IMG/VR virus record: IMGVR_UViG_3300000576_000005
Span: 10 to 59,280 of that record
DNA from: a virus
DNA length: 59,271 nucleotides
Strand: one strand, 5' to 3'
Numbering within the stretch: position 1 is the stretch's first letter; every line of letters begins with the position of its first letter. Below are positions 31,935 through 38,431 of this stretch, piece after piece. The notes beneath the pieces were generated by a model. The model searched no databases. It was not told the DNA's origin and saw only the letters and a program-made list of their open reading frames with translations. Position numbers and translations under genes: made by a program.

Positions 31935-32154
31935 CTAATCTCTTTCTCATCAGCATCTCATTAAAATACTCGCGTAGTAAAAACACACCACTCCTAGTCT
32001 TTTTACGCAAAGTCATTTCTAAGCTAAGAAAAATATGCGCAGTTATATTATCACTTTTTAAGTGTCGGACATTATCATATATCATAAGCAATTCTAGATC
32101 ATCAGTTGGGTGTTTAGCAGTCTTTTCAGATATCAGTTTTTGAAAAGATTTCAT
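31918..32154 (-). CDS. Microprotein of overlapping chain 2 (member a)
   Basis: 78 residues, M-K-S-F-Q-K-L-I-S-E-K, the longest of the family. The middle (D-L-E-L-L-M-I-Y-D-N-V-R-H-L-K-S) and the G-V-F-L-L-R-E-Y-F segment are shared with the next gene. It overlaps the SLOG gene by 4 bases at its start. Function unknown. Confidence 0.65.
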   Translation of the reverse strand: MKSFQKLISEKTAKHPTDDLELLMIYDNVRHLKSDNITAHIFLSLEMTLRKKTRSGVFLLREYFNEMLMRKRLDEITK

Positions 32155-32648
32155 AACAAGACTTCCTTTAGTAATTGTTCACGGTCAGACACATTCTTCA
32201 GGTTATAGACCGGTATATCATATTCCATGGCTACACGGCAGGCTTGTCCCGTACCCCCGGAAGCCTTTCCATCTTTTGTCCAACATATCACAAAATTTAC
32301 TGGACTGTCAAGAGCAGGACCAAGTACCTGATATGAATTCCGACTCATCAATTTCAATGCTCCACCTTTTAATCTATCCGGGTTAGGATGAAACTCTTGG
32401 ACCATTTCTAGATTAAGTGGCGGAACAATGTAGTCAATACCATCTTCATGTCTGGAATTGAAAGGACTCCATGGGAGGAATATCTGTTTGTATTTAGCAC
32501 CATTCTCGAAAGCAGTATCAGCACCGGTTGCGCCACCAGATCGGAGTGTGTAACCTTTGCCTGATAGTTTCCGTGCAATCTCAGTCATTGCTCCCATGAC
32601 TTCTTCGGGTGTTTCTCTGGACCCGATACCGGTATAGTATTTAATCAT
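32151..32648 (-). CDS. SLOG/DprA-like nucleotide-binding protein
   Basis: 165 residues. Starts Y-Y-T-G-I-G-S-R-E-T-P, then L-R-S-G-G-A-T-G-A-D-T-A-F-E-N-G-A, I-F-L-P-W, V-N-F-V-I-C-W-T-K-D-G and G-G-T-G-Q-A. These are the Rossmann-like SLOG motifs (G-S-R, G-G-A-x-G-A-D, G-T-G) of proteins that bind nucleotides or nucleotide-derived messengers. Such genes are common in large phages, function mostly unknown; a role in handling NAD or cyclic nucleotide signals is possible but speculative. It is co-transcribed with the microgene chain. Confidence 0.75.
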   Translation of the reverse strand: MIKYYTGIGSRETPEEVMGAMTEIARKLSGKGYTLRSGGATGADTAFENGAKYKQIFLPWSPFNSRHEDGIDYIVPPLNLEMVQEFHPNPDRLKGGALKLMSRNSYQVLGPALDSPVNFVICWTKDGKASGGTGQACRVAMEYDIPVYNLKNVSDREQLLKEVLL

Positions 32649-32995
32649 ATATCACTCAAGTGTTTTTCTTCAAATTCTTTCAGAGGAATATTATCGATTA
32701 TTCTATTATTAACATAATCCATATAAACCTTCATCAATCTCCGACACATTCTCCTACGCCAGCCGAACGGCATAGCAAAATAGAAAAATGGTACACCTAT
32801 CTCATAGATAGTGCGATAATCATTATCATAGACCTTAATATTCATGATATTCACAAAATTTATCGGGTTAACAGAAATTCTGGTACCATCATCAAAATTA
32901 TAACGAGCAAATACATAGTCACCACCATAGAAATTCCAATTCTCTGGTTTTTCTTCGATTAACTTGAATATTTTCTTGATCAGTTTGTCTTTCAT
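32645..32995 (-). CDS. Unknown basic protein
   Basis: 116 residues. N-terminal amphipathic helix K-L-I-K-K-I-F-K-L-I-E-E-K, then beta strands (Y-V-F-A-R-Y-N-F-D-D-G-T-R-I-S-V-N-P), a hydrophobic patch F-F-Y-F-A-M-P-F-G-W-R-R-R-M-C-R-R-L and a charged end. It overlaps the SLOG gene by 4 bases. The hydrophobic patch is too short and charged on both sides for a clear transmembrane segment. No family recognised. Confidence 0.5.
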   Translation of the reverse strand: MKDKLIKKIFKLIEEKPENWNFYGGDYVFARYNFDDGTRISVNPINFVNIMNIKVYDNDYRTIYEIGVPFFYFAMPFGWRRRMCRRLMKVYMDYVNNRIIDNIPLKEFEEKHLSDI

Positions 32996-33052
32996 AATAA
33001 AACTTTCTTATTTGATAATGACATAAGTTTTTGTAAATTTAAGATAGGAAGT

Positions 33053-33142
33053 TTACTGGAATATATAATTTTTGACACGAAAAGTATTATACATGTTTAC
33101 TTCAATTTCTACATCCACCAGTTCTCTTACCGATTTCATCAT
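33053..33142 (-). CDS. Short microprotein with family start M-K-S-V
   Basis: 29 codons, M-M-K-S-V-R-E-L-V-D-V-E-I-E-V ending N-Y-I-F-Q. Its start overlaps the stop of the membrane gene upstream (TGATGATG), as in the other chains. It is half the usual length, so it may be a truncated member or a leftover. Confidence 0.35.
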   Translation of the reverse strand: MMKSVRELVDVEIEVNMYNTFRVKNYIFQ

Positions 33143-33585
33143 CACTCTTCCTTCACAATACTTTCTGTATAATCAAAGTTGTATATCTCTAGAATGCCTT
33201 CACGAATTTCATCAGAATCGATTTCAGCTTCGATACCCATCGTTTCCATTTCTTCTTCATTTTCGGCCAGTTTTTCGGCATCTTCTTCTGTCCACGGTAT
33301 ACGAACCGTGATAGGATAAGAACGTTCTGGTGAAGAAACCCAAAGATAGATATCGGGTTTGCTTTCTATGTAATTCATGATTATGAACCGATCTTTCAGG
33401 ACTGTCAAGGGTTGAGCGCGGATTTGATCAAGATTATTCCACTGGAAAGCAACCAAACCAGTGCCAATTGCAGCAATCAAAATAGCAAGAAAATGTAGCC
33501 TGCTATAAAATGATAGAAAGACCACTGATATAAATGTCAGTATCAGTGAAGAAAACAACAGGAAGTAGAACCAAAATGATATCAT
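33142..33585 (-). CDS. Membrane protein of the TolQ-like set
   Basis: 147 residues. Two N-terminal transmembrane helices (about 4-26, F-Y-F-L-L-F-S-S-L-I-L-T-F-I-S-V-V-F, and 30-47, F-L-A-I-L-I-A-A-I-G-T-G-L-V-A-F) are followed by a soluble domain with beta strands (P-D-I-Y-L-W-V-S-S-P-E-R-S-Y-P-I-T-V) and an acidic C-terminus. It overlaps the next membrane gene by 4 bases. The G-T-G turn in the second helix is unusual. No family recognised; the context suggests a subunit of the same membrane complex. Confidence 0.6.
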   Translation of the reverse strand: MISFWFYFLLFSSLILTFISVVFLSFYSRLHFLAILIAAIGTGLVAFQWNNLDQIRAQPLTVLKDRFIIMNYIESKPDIYLWVSSPERSYPITVRIPWTEEDAEKLAENEEEMETMGIEAEIDSDEIREGILEIYNFDYTESIVKEE

Positions 33586-34175
33586 GGAAGTCTTCTATCC
33601 CTCATATTCTGTAAAACGAATGGATTATTATCATAGTTAATACTATGGATTTCTCCGTCTTCATCAAATGAAAACTGTATTAGTGTCTTTTCAGAACCTC
33701 TATCATGAAGATAGACCTCACCGGAATCTATTCTTCGTGTATGCGGTTGAACACTCTGTAGTATCCATGAAACCCGCACTGGTAATTCACCCCGGCTTGG
33801 TCTGAATAAGTGAACATTTACTGTATATGACCCTTCGACCGAATCCAGTATATTCATGGACTCTTCATTTAGTCGATATCCTAAAACACGTGATAGAGGA
33901 TCATTACCCAAGTCATCTCTTTCAAGATAGAAGTTAGTTCCTTGACGATTTCGAAAACCTACAGTTTCATTACCATCTGTTATCCATAGATCAACATCAT
34001 GTGTTGTATCACCGTCCCATCGAATAGTAATGACATGAGAAACATTCTTGGATACATCAGAATCTACTTCCGGAGGATTGATCAATAATAGAACAATCAA
34101 AAGTAAAGCTATGATTGCCAGAAGTAGATTAAAAAGAAAATCCAGAAAACTTGTAGTAGAAGTATATTGTTTCAT
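33582..34175 (-). CDS. Membrane-anchored DUF2135-like protein in TolR/ExbD position
   Basis: 197 residues. One N-terminal membrane helix (10-33, F-L-D-F-L-F-N-L-L-L-A-I-I-A-L-L-L-I-V) preceded by a short cytoplasmic tail, the topology of TolR/ExbD/MotB-type stators. The outside domain begins I-T-I-R-W-D-G-D-T-T-H-D-V-D-L-W-I-T-D and contains G-S-Y-T-V-N-V-H-L-F, a pattern I associate with DUF2135/YfaP-type beta-sandwich domains. It overlaps the TolQ-like gene by 4 bases, as TolQ-TolR pairs usually do. The membrane helix lacks the usual conserved Asp in mid-helix; there is one at residue 12 near its start. Confidence 0.65.
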   Translation of the reverse strand: MKQYTSTTSFLDFLFNLLLAIIALLLIVLLLINPPEVDSDVSKNVSHVITIRWDGDTTHDVDLWITDGNETVGFRNRQGTNFYLERDDLGNDPLSRVLGYRLNEESMNILDSVEGSYTVNVHLFRPSRGELPVRVSWILQSVQPHTRRIDSGEVYLHDRGSEKTLIQFSFDEDGEIHSINYDNNPFVLQNMRDRRLP

Positions 34176-34606
34176 TCTCTTTCACAATTCACTAGGCCAG
34201 CTTTTAGAATAAGACTCGAAATCAAACCTGCTAACGTAGTCCATAGTGCTGTTCCAACACCAGTAGCAATAGAACCAACTGCATTGGCGATATCTTCTTC
34301 TGTATTGATACCAACAAATACTGTCGAAAACATGATGACAAATCCTATAAGTGTTCCTGTCATACCAATACCTAATTGCAATTCTGACACATACCACATA
34401 GGACTGTTATCTCTTGTGTGGTATGCAGTCATATATCCAATGATCAGGAATGATATGATATGAATGGCTAGGATTAGTAGAGACAGTCCTGTTACATCAG
34501 ATGCAAGTAGCAGAGTAAAGACTTCTTTTTGATACATGAAGAATGCACTAATTGTCTGTGCTAAGAGTAGTATCCAATATACTACTATTTTGTTATTGAG
34601 TTCCAT
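34172..34606 (-). CDS. MotA/TolQ/ExbB-like membrane protein
   Basis: 144 residues with four predicted membrane helices (~8-25, 36-58, 79-100, 109-134). The last two carry the family signature: G-M-T-G-T-L-I-G-F-V-I-M-F-S-T-V-F then A-N-A-V-G-S-I-A-T-G-V-G-T-A-L-W-T-T-L-A-G-L-I-S-S, equivalent to the G-x-x-G-T-V-x-G and A-L-x-T-T-x-x-G-L motifs of proton-driven stators. The large cytoplasmic loop of TolQ is missing, so this is a minimal version. Together with the two downstream membrane proteins it may form a channel or sensor complex in the host inner membrane. Confidence 0.75.
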   Translation of the reverse strand: MELNNKIVVYWILLLAQTISAFFMYQKEVFTLLLASDVTGLSLLILAIHIISFLIIGYMTAYHTRDNSPMWYVSELQLGIGMTGTLIGFVIMFSTVFVGINTEEDIANAVGSIATGVGTALWTTLAGLISSLILKAGLVNCERE

Positions 34607-34757
34607 AATTCAAATCCAATTGATAACGAATAGAAAACAGGTTATTAGTTTTATTAATATTTTTACTATAAAGTTTGTCTAATACCAAAACATCAACTTG
34701 TTCAAGAATAGTAAAATATACTATTAAAGTGTTAACTCTTCTTGACACTGATCTCAT
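34593..34757 (-). CDS. Microprotein of overlapping chain 3 (member d)
   Basis: 54 residues, M-R-S-V-S-R-R-V-N-T-L-I to L-D-L-N-Y-G-T-Q. Starts where member c stops (TGATG) and runs 14 bases into the TolQ-like gene. AT-rich, basic; one hydrophobic stretch V-D-V-L-V-L-D-K-L. Family membership rests on the start motif, size and overlap. Confidence 0.45.
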   Translation of the reverse strand: MRSVSRRVNTLIVYFTILEQVDVLVLDKLYSKNINKTNNLFSIRYQLDLNYGTQ

Positions 34758-34924
34758 CACCATCCCTTATATTCTTTGATAATGATATATAATCTTGATA
34801 GTTTTCTTGGTGCTACGTTGTCTACGACATGACAGTAAATCGTACCTGAAACCTTTTCGTTCACTATAACGTAGCACATACGATCTAAAATCAAGTTTCT
34901 AACTTGCGTTTTCACTGAAATCAT
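34757..34924 (-). CDS. Microprotein of overlapping chain 3 (member c)
   Basis: 55 residues, M-I-S-V-K-T-Q-V-R-N-L-I-L-D to K-E-Y-K-G-W. Shares with member b the start (S-V-K-x-Q-V) and a C-terminal pattern of L-S-R-L/T-R-L. The ATG is inside the last codons of member b (26-base overlap). Function unknown. Confidence 0.5.
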   Translation of the reverse strand: MISVKTQVRNLILDRMCYVIVNEKVSGTIYCHVVDNVAPRKLSRLYIIIKEYKGW

Positions 34925-35072
34925 AACAAAAAGTTTCTATTAATCTAGTCTTGTCTGTGATTAGATTTTTATATGCAAACAAGTATACGTCACTAGTAAT
35001 ATTTTCCATGATCACTTCAAACCATAAAAATTCGATATGCTCTTCTTTAACTTGCATTTTAACGGATTTCAT
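34899..35072 (-). CDS. Microprotein of overlapping chain 3 (member b)
   Basis: 57 residues, M-K-S-V-K-M-Q-V-K-E-E-H-I-E-F to F-S-E-N-A-S. Its ATG lies in TATGAAATCCGTTAA, which also encodes the Y-E-I-R-stop end of member a. Middle region V-I-M-E-N-I-T-S-D-V-Y-L-F-A-Y aligns loosely with member a (S-V-L-A-Y-S-N-T-S-E-N-L-R-Q-Y-I). Function unknown. Confidence 0.5.
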   Translation of the reverse strand: MKSVKMQVKEEHIEFLWFEVIMENITSDVYLFAYKNLITDKTRLIETFCYDFSENAS

Positions 35073-35229
35073 ATTTCACCCCAAATTCTACAAAATCTGT
35101 CAATCTTTCTAGTTTTCTTTTACGAGTGCTCATATCAATATATTGTCTTAAATTTTCTGATGTGTTTGAATATGCTAAAACACTACAGATTTTATATGTT
35201 AATTTATCCATAATTCTAACGGACTTCAT
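35059..35229 (-). CDS. Microprotein of overlapping chain 3 (member a)
   Basis: 56 residues from M-K-S-V-R-I-M-D-K-L-T-Y-K-I-C. Ends F-V-E-F-G-V-K-Y-E-I-R, strikingly like the end of the protease gene upstream (D-E-I-G-I-E-Y-E-V-R), whose last codons contain this gene's start. That likeness suggests the chain grew by duplication of the overlap region. Function unknown. Confidence 0.55.
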   Translation of the reverse strand: MKSVRIMDKLTYKICSVLAYSNTSENLRQYIDMSTRKRKLERLTDFVEFGVKYEIR

Positions 35230-35944
35230 ATTCAATCCCAATCTCATCAAAGTATTCACATAGTTCCACAGCCGAAGTAATCACACCAAAATTGACTACA
35301 GACATAGCTCTCATTCTAGGTCCATATTTATCTGCTATGACTGGACTAGTCAGGACCATGAACATTTGACCAATAACTGAGCCCTTTGTATTAATTACCG
35401 GACCACCAGACATTCCGGGTATCACCGATGCATTTACAGGATACACATTATCCATCCTCATTTCATCACTATAAAACCCATCACCGGCTATTTTTCCAAA
35501 AGCAGTAAAGAATCTCTGTCTGGACGGATGGCCAACAAGACGAATATCTTCTCCGTATTCTGGATTTCGGCAATCCATCGTGACCGGTTCAAATTGTTCT
35601 AGGGAATGATACACCCTGAAAATCGATAAGTCAAGGTCTGTATTTTCGTGTAGAACTTCACCAACGTAGTAATTACCGTTTTTGTCAGAAGTGTAAATAA
35701 GATCTTTATTTACCGTAACATGGACATTAGACGCAAAGTATCCATTACCTATGTAAAATGCCGAACCATTAGGAATACCATAACGTGCTTCCTGAATACC
35801 ACGATGAACTGTAGAGACATGACTACGAATATCAATTTCGCCACGAGGTTCTTCAAGTCGAATAAACAGTCCAACAAGCATTACAATGACAACTACTAGG
35901 ATCATCAAGGGGAATACATAGAAACTTAAATCTTCTTTATTCAT
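35216..35944 (-). CDS. Membrane-anchored trypsin-like serine protease
   Basis: 242 residues. Helix 8-29 (F-Y-V-F-P-L-M-I-L-V-V-V-I-V-M-L-V-G-L-F-I) is an N-terminal signal anchor, so the domain should face the periplasm. Chymotrypsin/HtrA fold with triad candidates H75 (S-N-V-H-V), D103 or D105 (N-T-D-L-D-L-S-I-F) and S179 (I-P-G-M-S-G-G-P-V). No PDZ domain. Substrate unknown; proximity to the membrane complex genes suggests it could process them or host envelope proteins. The end of the gene seeds the microgene chain. Confidence 0.85.
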   Translation of the reverse strand: MNKEDLSFYVFPLMILVVVIVMLVGLFIRLEEPRGEIDIRSHVSTVHRGIQEARYGIPNGSAFYIGNGYFASNVHVTVNKDLIYTSDKNGNYYVGEVLHENTDLDLSIFRVYHSLEQFEPVTMDCRNPEYGEDIRLVGHPSRQRFFTAFGKIAGDGFYSDEMRMDNVYPVNASVIPGMSGGPVINTKGSVIGQMFMVLTSPVIADKYGPRMRAMSVVNFGVITSAVELCEYFDEIGIEYEVR

Positions 35945-36587
35945 AGGACTTTCTTCTCTTTATTAATAGGTCTACATAATCAGATACTTTTTCAACGAAA
36001 ATTTGTGGTTTATCAAAATCAACTATTATAAGTATTACTATATATTTGATTTTCACTCCAGTCAACTCTTGAAATGCCAGAGCATAGAAAGTACTTTGAA
36101 GAAAATAATCAGTAATTTCACTTCTATCTTTTCTTCTCTTTGAAGTTTTAAAATCAATCACAGCTAACTTAGAATGAAATTCACCAATACAGTCTACTTG
36201 ACCTGCTAGTTTCAGATGATGAGAATATAGATGACTTTCTTGACTCCATATGTTATTAACATATTTATCGAGTACGGGAGTGATAGAATCGAATTGTGGT
36301 TTGTCAATATATGAAAGTCCGGTGACTTCTTTATTATCCAGATAATCTTCCAGATACTTGTGAATTCTTGTTCCGCGTCCTGCAGCTGATCTTGAAACTC
36401 TTTCTGCTTCAAGTTCACCGACTGCATTTCTCCATGCTATCAATCCACTCTTATCTGCGGTCGCACCAAGAATAGTCGTGATAGATGGATAATGGAAACC
36501 CTCTGGTGTTATATAAAAACGACCAGAGGGACCTTCTATCTTTTCTAGCTTTTGAAATTTCACTGTATTTACATGATTAAATTTCAT
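35937..36587 (-). CDS. PD-(D/E)XK exonuclease (RecB/Cas4/MGME1-like)
   Basis: 216 residues. Motifs: G-R-G-T-R-I-H-K-Y-L-E-D-Y (alpha helix with conserved H), A-G-Q-V-D-C-I-G-E-F (Asp of motif II), L-A-V-I-D-F-K-T-S-K-R (E/D-x-K motif III) and Y-F-L-Q-S-T-F-Y-A-L-A-F (Q-x-x-x-Y). No iron-sulphur cysteines, so closer to the MGME1-like exonucleases of T4-like marine phages than to Cas4. It probably takes part in DNA end processing or host DNA recycling. It overlaps the protease gene by 8 bases. Confidence 0.85.
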   Translation of the reverse strand: MKFNHVNTVKFQKLEKIEGPSGRFYITPEGFHYPSITTILGATADKSGLIAWRNAVGELEAERVSRSAAGRGTRIHKYLEDYLDNKEVTGLSYIDKPQFDSITPVLDKYVNNIWSQESHLYSHHLKLAGQVDCIGEFHSKLAVIDFKTSKRRKDRSEITDYFLQSTFYALAFQELTGVKIKYIVILIIVDFDKPQIFVEKVSDYVDLLIKRRKSYE

Positions 36588-36591
36588 AGCA

Positions 36592-37371
36592 CTAGATCAT
36601 GACGCTAGTTCTAGCAGGTTCTTCATTGGAATATCTGGCCAGAATATATTGCTTGACAAAGTCCGAACGACAGATATCTTCTGCTGTGAATTCAACGAAT
36701 GATACAAGTGGTACCTTCTTGAGAATATCCATAGTACTGATAAGTCCAGTATAGTCATTTCGTTTATAGACTAGATCATTCTGACCGAGGTCACCACAAA
36801 TGATCAATCTGGAATTAGATCCAATTCTAGTCAAAATAGTCACAAGTTCTTGTTCTGTGCAATTTTGGGCTTCGTCAAGGATAATGATTGAATCATTCAG
36901 TGTCATACCACGCATGTAAGATGTAGTGTGAAATTCAATAAGACCTTTATTTTTCAAAATCTCATAAGCATCACCACGATCGTATAGCTCTGAACAAATG
37001 TCATAGTAAGGAGATTCATAGATCTCCGCTTTTTCTTTGATTGATCCTGGAAGATAACCCATATCTCTAGATGGAACTGTAGAACGGATAAGTACTACCT
37101 TGGAATATTCTTTATATTCTTCTATTTCATTAAGTGCTAGATATAGAGAAATAAAGCTCTTGCCTGTCCCGGGAAAACCGTGAATTAGTACATTTTGTCC
37201 ATTAGAAAATTCACGAAATACTTTTTCTTGGTTTAAAGTTTTTGGTGATATTCTTTGCAATCTGAAAGGAGAATTCGTTTTTCTTGTATGAGTTTCTAGT
37301 GACATATTTTTGCCCTTATTTTTTCTTTTTAGTGCTTTACGTTCTCTTCTAGTCAGAATTAGATCTTCCAT
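36592..37371 (-). CDS. phoH: PhoH-like P-loop ATPase
   Basis: 259 residues. Walker A G-F-P-G-T-G-K-S (65-72), Walker B I-I-I-L-D-E-A-Q-N (162-170), with the PhoH-specific R-S-T-V-P-S-R-D-M-G-Y-L-P-G-S between and Y-M-R-G-M-T-L before Walker B. A basic N-terminal extension (R-R-E-R-K-A-L-K-R-K-N-K-G-K) precedes the domain. PhoH genes are frequent in marine phages; they are ATPases/helicase-like with a debated role. The first ATG was chosen because GAGGATC precedes it; a second ATG 22 codons later also has an AAGGG site. Confidence 0.9.
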   Translation of the reverse strand: MEDLILTRRERKALKRKNKGKNMSLETHTRKTNSPFRLQRISPKTLNQEKVFREFSNGQNVLIHGFPGTGKSFISLYLALNEIEEYKEYSKVVLIRSTVPSRDMGYLPGSIKEKAEIYESPYYDICSELYDRGDAYEILKNKGLIEFHTTSYMRGMTLNDSIIILDEAQNCTEQELVTILTRIGSNSRLIICGDLGQNDLVYKRNDYTGLISTMDILKKVPLVSFVEFTAEDICRSDFVKQYILARYSNEEPARTSVMI

Positions 37372-37428
37372 TGGATCCTCTTATTTTTGTTGCAGGAAAA
37401 TCATCACCAAAAATGTGGTACTCCTTTC

Positions 37429-37662
37429 TTACCAAGTATTCACTGTGGACTTGTGATGACTACTCTTGACATGCTTGAGTGCATCACGGAAACCGGAATC
37501 GGGTTTATGTATACCCAACCTAACAGGATCTGCCATACGCGGTGCAGATAAAGTCTGTTCTAGGTGTTTATTCTCTTCCAGAAATAAAGATAGTTCACTG
37601 ATAGATAACCAGTGAACTTCCTCTTGACTCGTCTCTAGATTTTTAAAAACATATCTCGGCAT
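37429..37662 (-). CDS. Conserved small T4-like protein
   Basis: 77 residues: M-P-R-Y-V-F-K-N-L-E-T, W-L-S-I-S-E-L-S-L-F-L-E-E-N-K-H-L-E-Q, A-P-R-M-A-D-P-V-R-L-G and K-S-S-H-H-K-S-T-V-N-T-W. The start resembles FmdB-type small zinc-ribbon proteins but the cysteines are absent. I recognise the D-P-V-R-L-G ... H-x-K-S-T-x-N-T-W end from T4-like phages of marine bacteria, where it sits near replication genes. Stop and next start overlap by one base. Confidence 0.7.
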   Translation of the reverse strand: MPRYVFKNLETSQEEVHWLSISELSLFLEENKHLEQTLSAPRMADPVRLGIHKPDSGFRDALKHVKSSHHKSTVNTW

Positions 37663-37841
37663 TAGCCTAGGAGCCCTTTCTTGGACCAGAACTCCTGGAT
37701 ATCACTAGGCTTCTTGGGATCAAGTCCCATTTCTAACATCTCTTTTTCAATGATGAAATCTAGTGATACATCACCACGAGTTTCTTGTTCATCCACAGTG
37801 GTATTAGCTTCACTTGTAGTCGATTGTGTATTCGTCATCAT
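37662..37841 (-). CDS. Small acidic phage protein, unknown
   Basis: 59 residues from M-M-T-N-T-Q-S-T-T, start chosen for the GAGGA site 5 bases before. Polar, Thr/Glu-rich N-terminus; C-terminal part D-F-I-I-E-K-E-M-L-E-M-G-L-D-P-K-K-P-S-D-I is helical. It overlaps the upstream small gene by about 30 bases in a different frame. No function recognised. Confidence 0.5.
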   Translation of the reverse strand: MMTNTQSTTSEANTTVDEQETRGDVSLDFIIEKEMLEMGLDPKKPSDIQEFWSKKGLLG

Positions 37842-38010
37842 AGTTATCCTCATCGTCGTATTCGGTATATTCCAGGAGTGCGGAAATATTCTTAGAACGG
37901 ATTGCATTATCGAAGTTCCGATATTGCTTCTTAGCCTTCAGCCTCTTATGATCTTTAAGAGTGAACTGAACTTCATCATCAAAGTCTTCACGATAGTTAC
38001 TTTTTTTCAT
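37810..38010 (-). CDS. Conserved small basic/acidic T4-like protein
   Basis: 66 residues: M-K-K-S-N-Y-R-E-D-F-D-D-E-V-Q-F-T, then a basic K-D-H-K-R-L-K-A-K-K-Q and an acidic tail Y-D-D-E-D-N-Y-D-D-E. The S-N-Y-R-E-D-F-D-D-E-V-Q start is one I recognise in T4-like marine phages. It overlaps the DUF6433-like gene by 14 bases. Function unknown. Confidence 0.6.
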   Translation of the reverse strand: MKKSNYREDFDDEVQFTLKDHKRLKAKKQYRNFDNAIRSKNISALLEYTEYDDEDNYDDEYTIDYK

Positions 38011-38416
38011 CGAAAATACCTGGATATGCCTTCTCTACGAGTTTCTTGGTCAATTTGGGATATGGTGATTTTTGGTCCTTGATATGAATCAGGAACCGAG
38101 CTTCCTCTACGGGAACATTTTCAAGCATTTCAATGAAAATTTGCTCTCTACGAACCGTTGATAGATTTGGATTACCATCTTTTGTGAATAGATAAAATCT
38201 CCGAACTTCAGACCAGAGTCTGTTCTGTTCGTCAAATTCAAATGGTTTGAATGGAGGAGCACCTTCGGGAAGATTCCACTTAAGTTCTTCCATGAATAGA
38301 TGCTGGAGAACTTGCCGGAGAATTGGATGGTCAATGCTCTGTAGATACTCAATTCGTTCTTTCTGGTTTTTAAGATCAGAAACTTTAGAAAGCATATTAG
38401 GTAGTGATTGTTTCAT
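37997..38416 (-). CDS. DUF6433-like conserved phage protein
   Basis: 139 residues, helical: V-S-D-L-K-N-Q-K-E-R-I-E-Y-L-Q, then L-K-W-N-L-P-E-G-A-P-P-F and K-D-Q-K-S-P-Y-P-K-L-T-K-K-L-V-E-K-A-Y-P-G-I-F. The W-N-L-P-E-G-x-P-P and Y-P-x-L-T-x-x-x-V-x-x-A-F/Y-P motifs are those of a protein conserved across T4-like marine phages (DUF6433, from memory). Located next to RNase H, so a replication-linked role is possible. Confidence 0.65.
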   Translation of the reverse strand: MKQSLPNMLSKVSDLKNQKERIEYLQSIDHPILRQVLQHLFMEELKWNLPEGAPPFKPFEFDEQNRLWSEVRRFYLFTKDGNPNLSTVRREQIFIEMLENVPVEEARFLIHIKDQKSPYPKLTKKLVEKAYPGIFDEKK

Positions 38417-38431
38417 AGTACACTCATTGTT

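Noticed and set aside
33582-34606. Complete Zorya-type defence operon
   Set aside because: The pair resembles ZorA/ZorB only in stator topology; there is no long ZorA tail, no peptidoglycan-binding OmpA domain and no ZorC/D/E gene nearby.
35937-36587. Cas4 of a CRISPR system
   Set aside because: No iron-sulphur cysteines and no other cas gene or repeat array; better explained as the exonuclease usual in T4-like marine phages.
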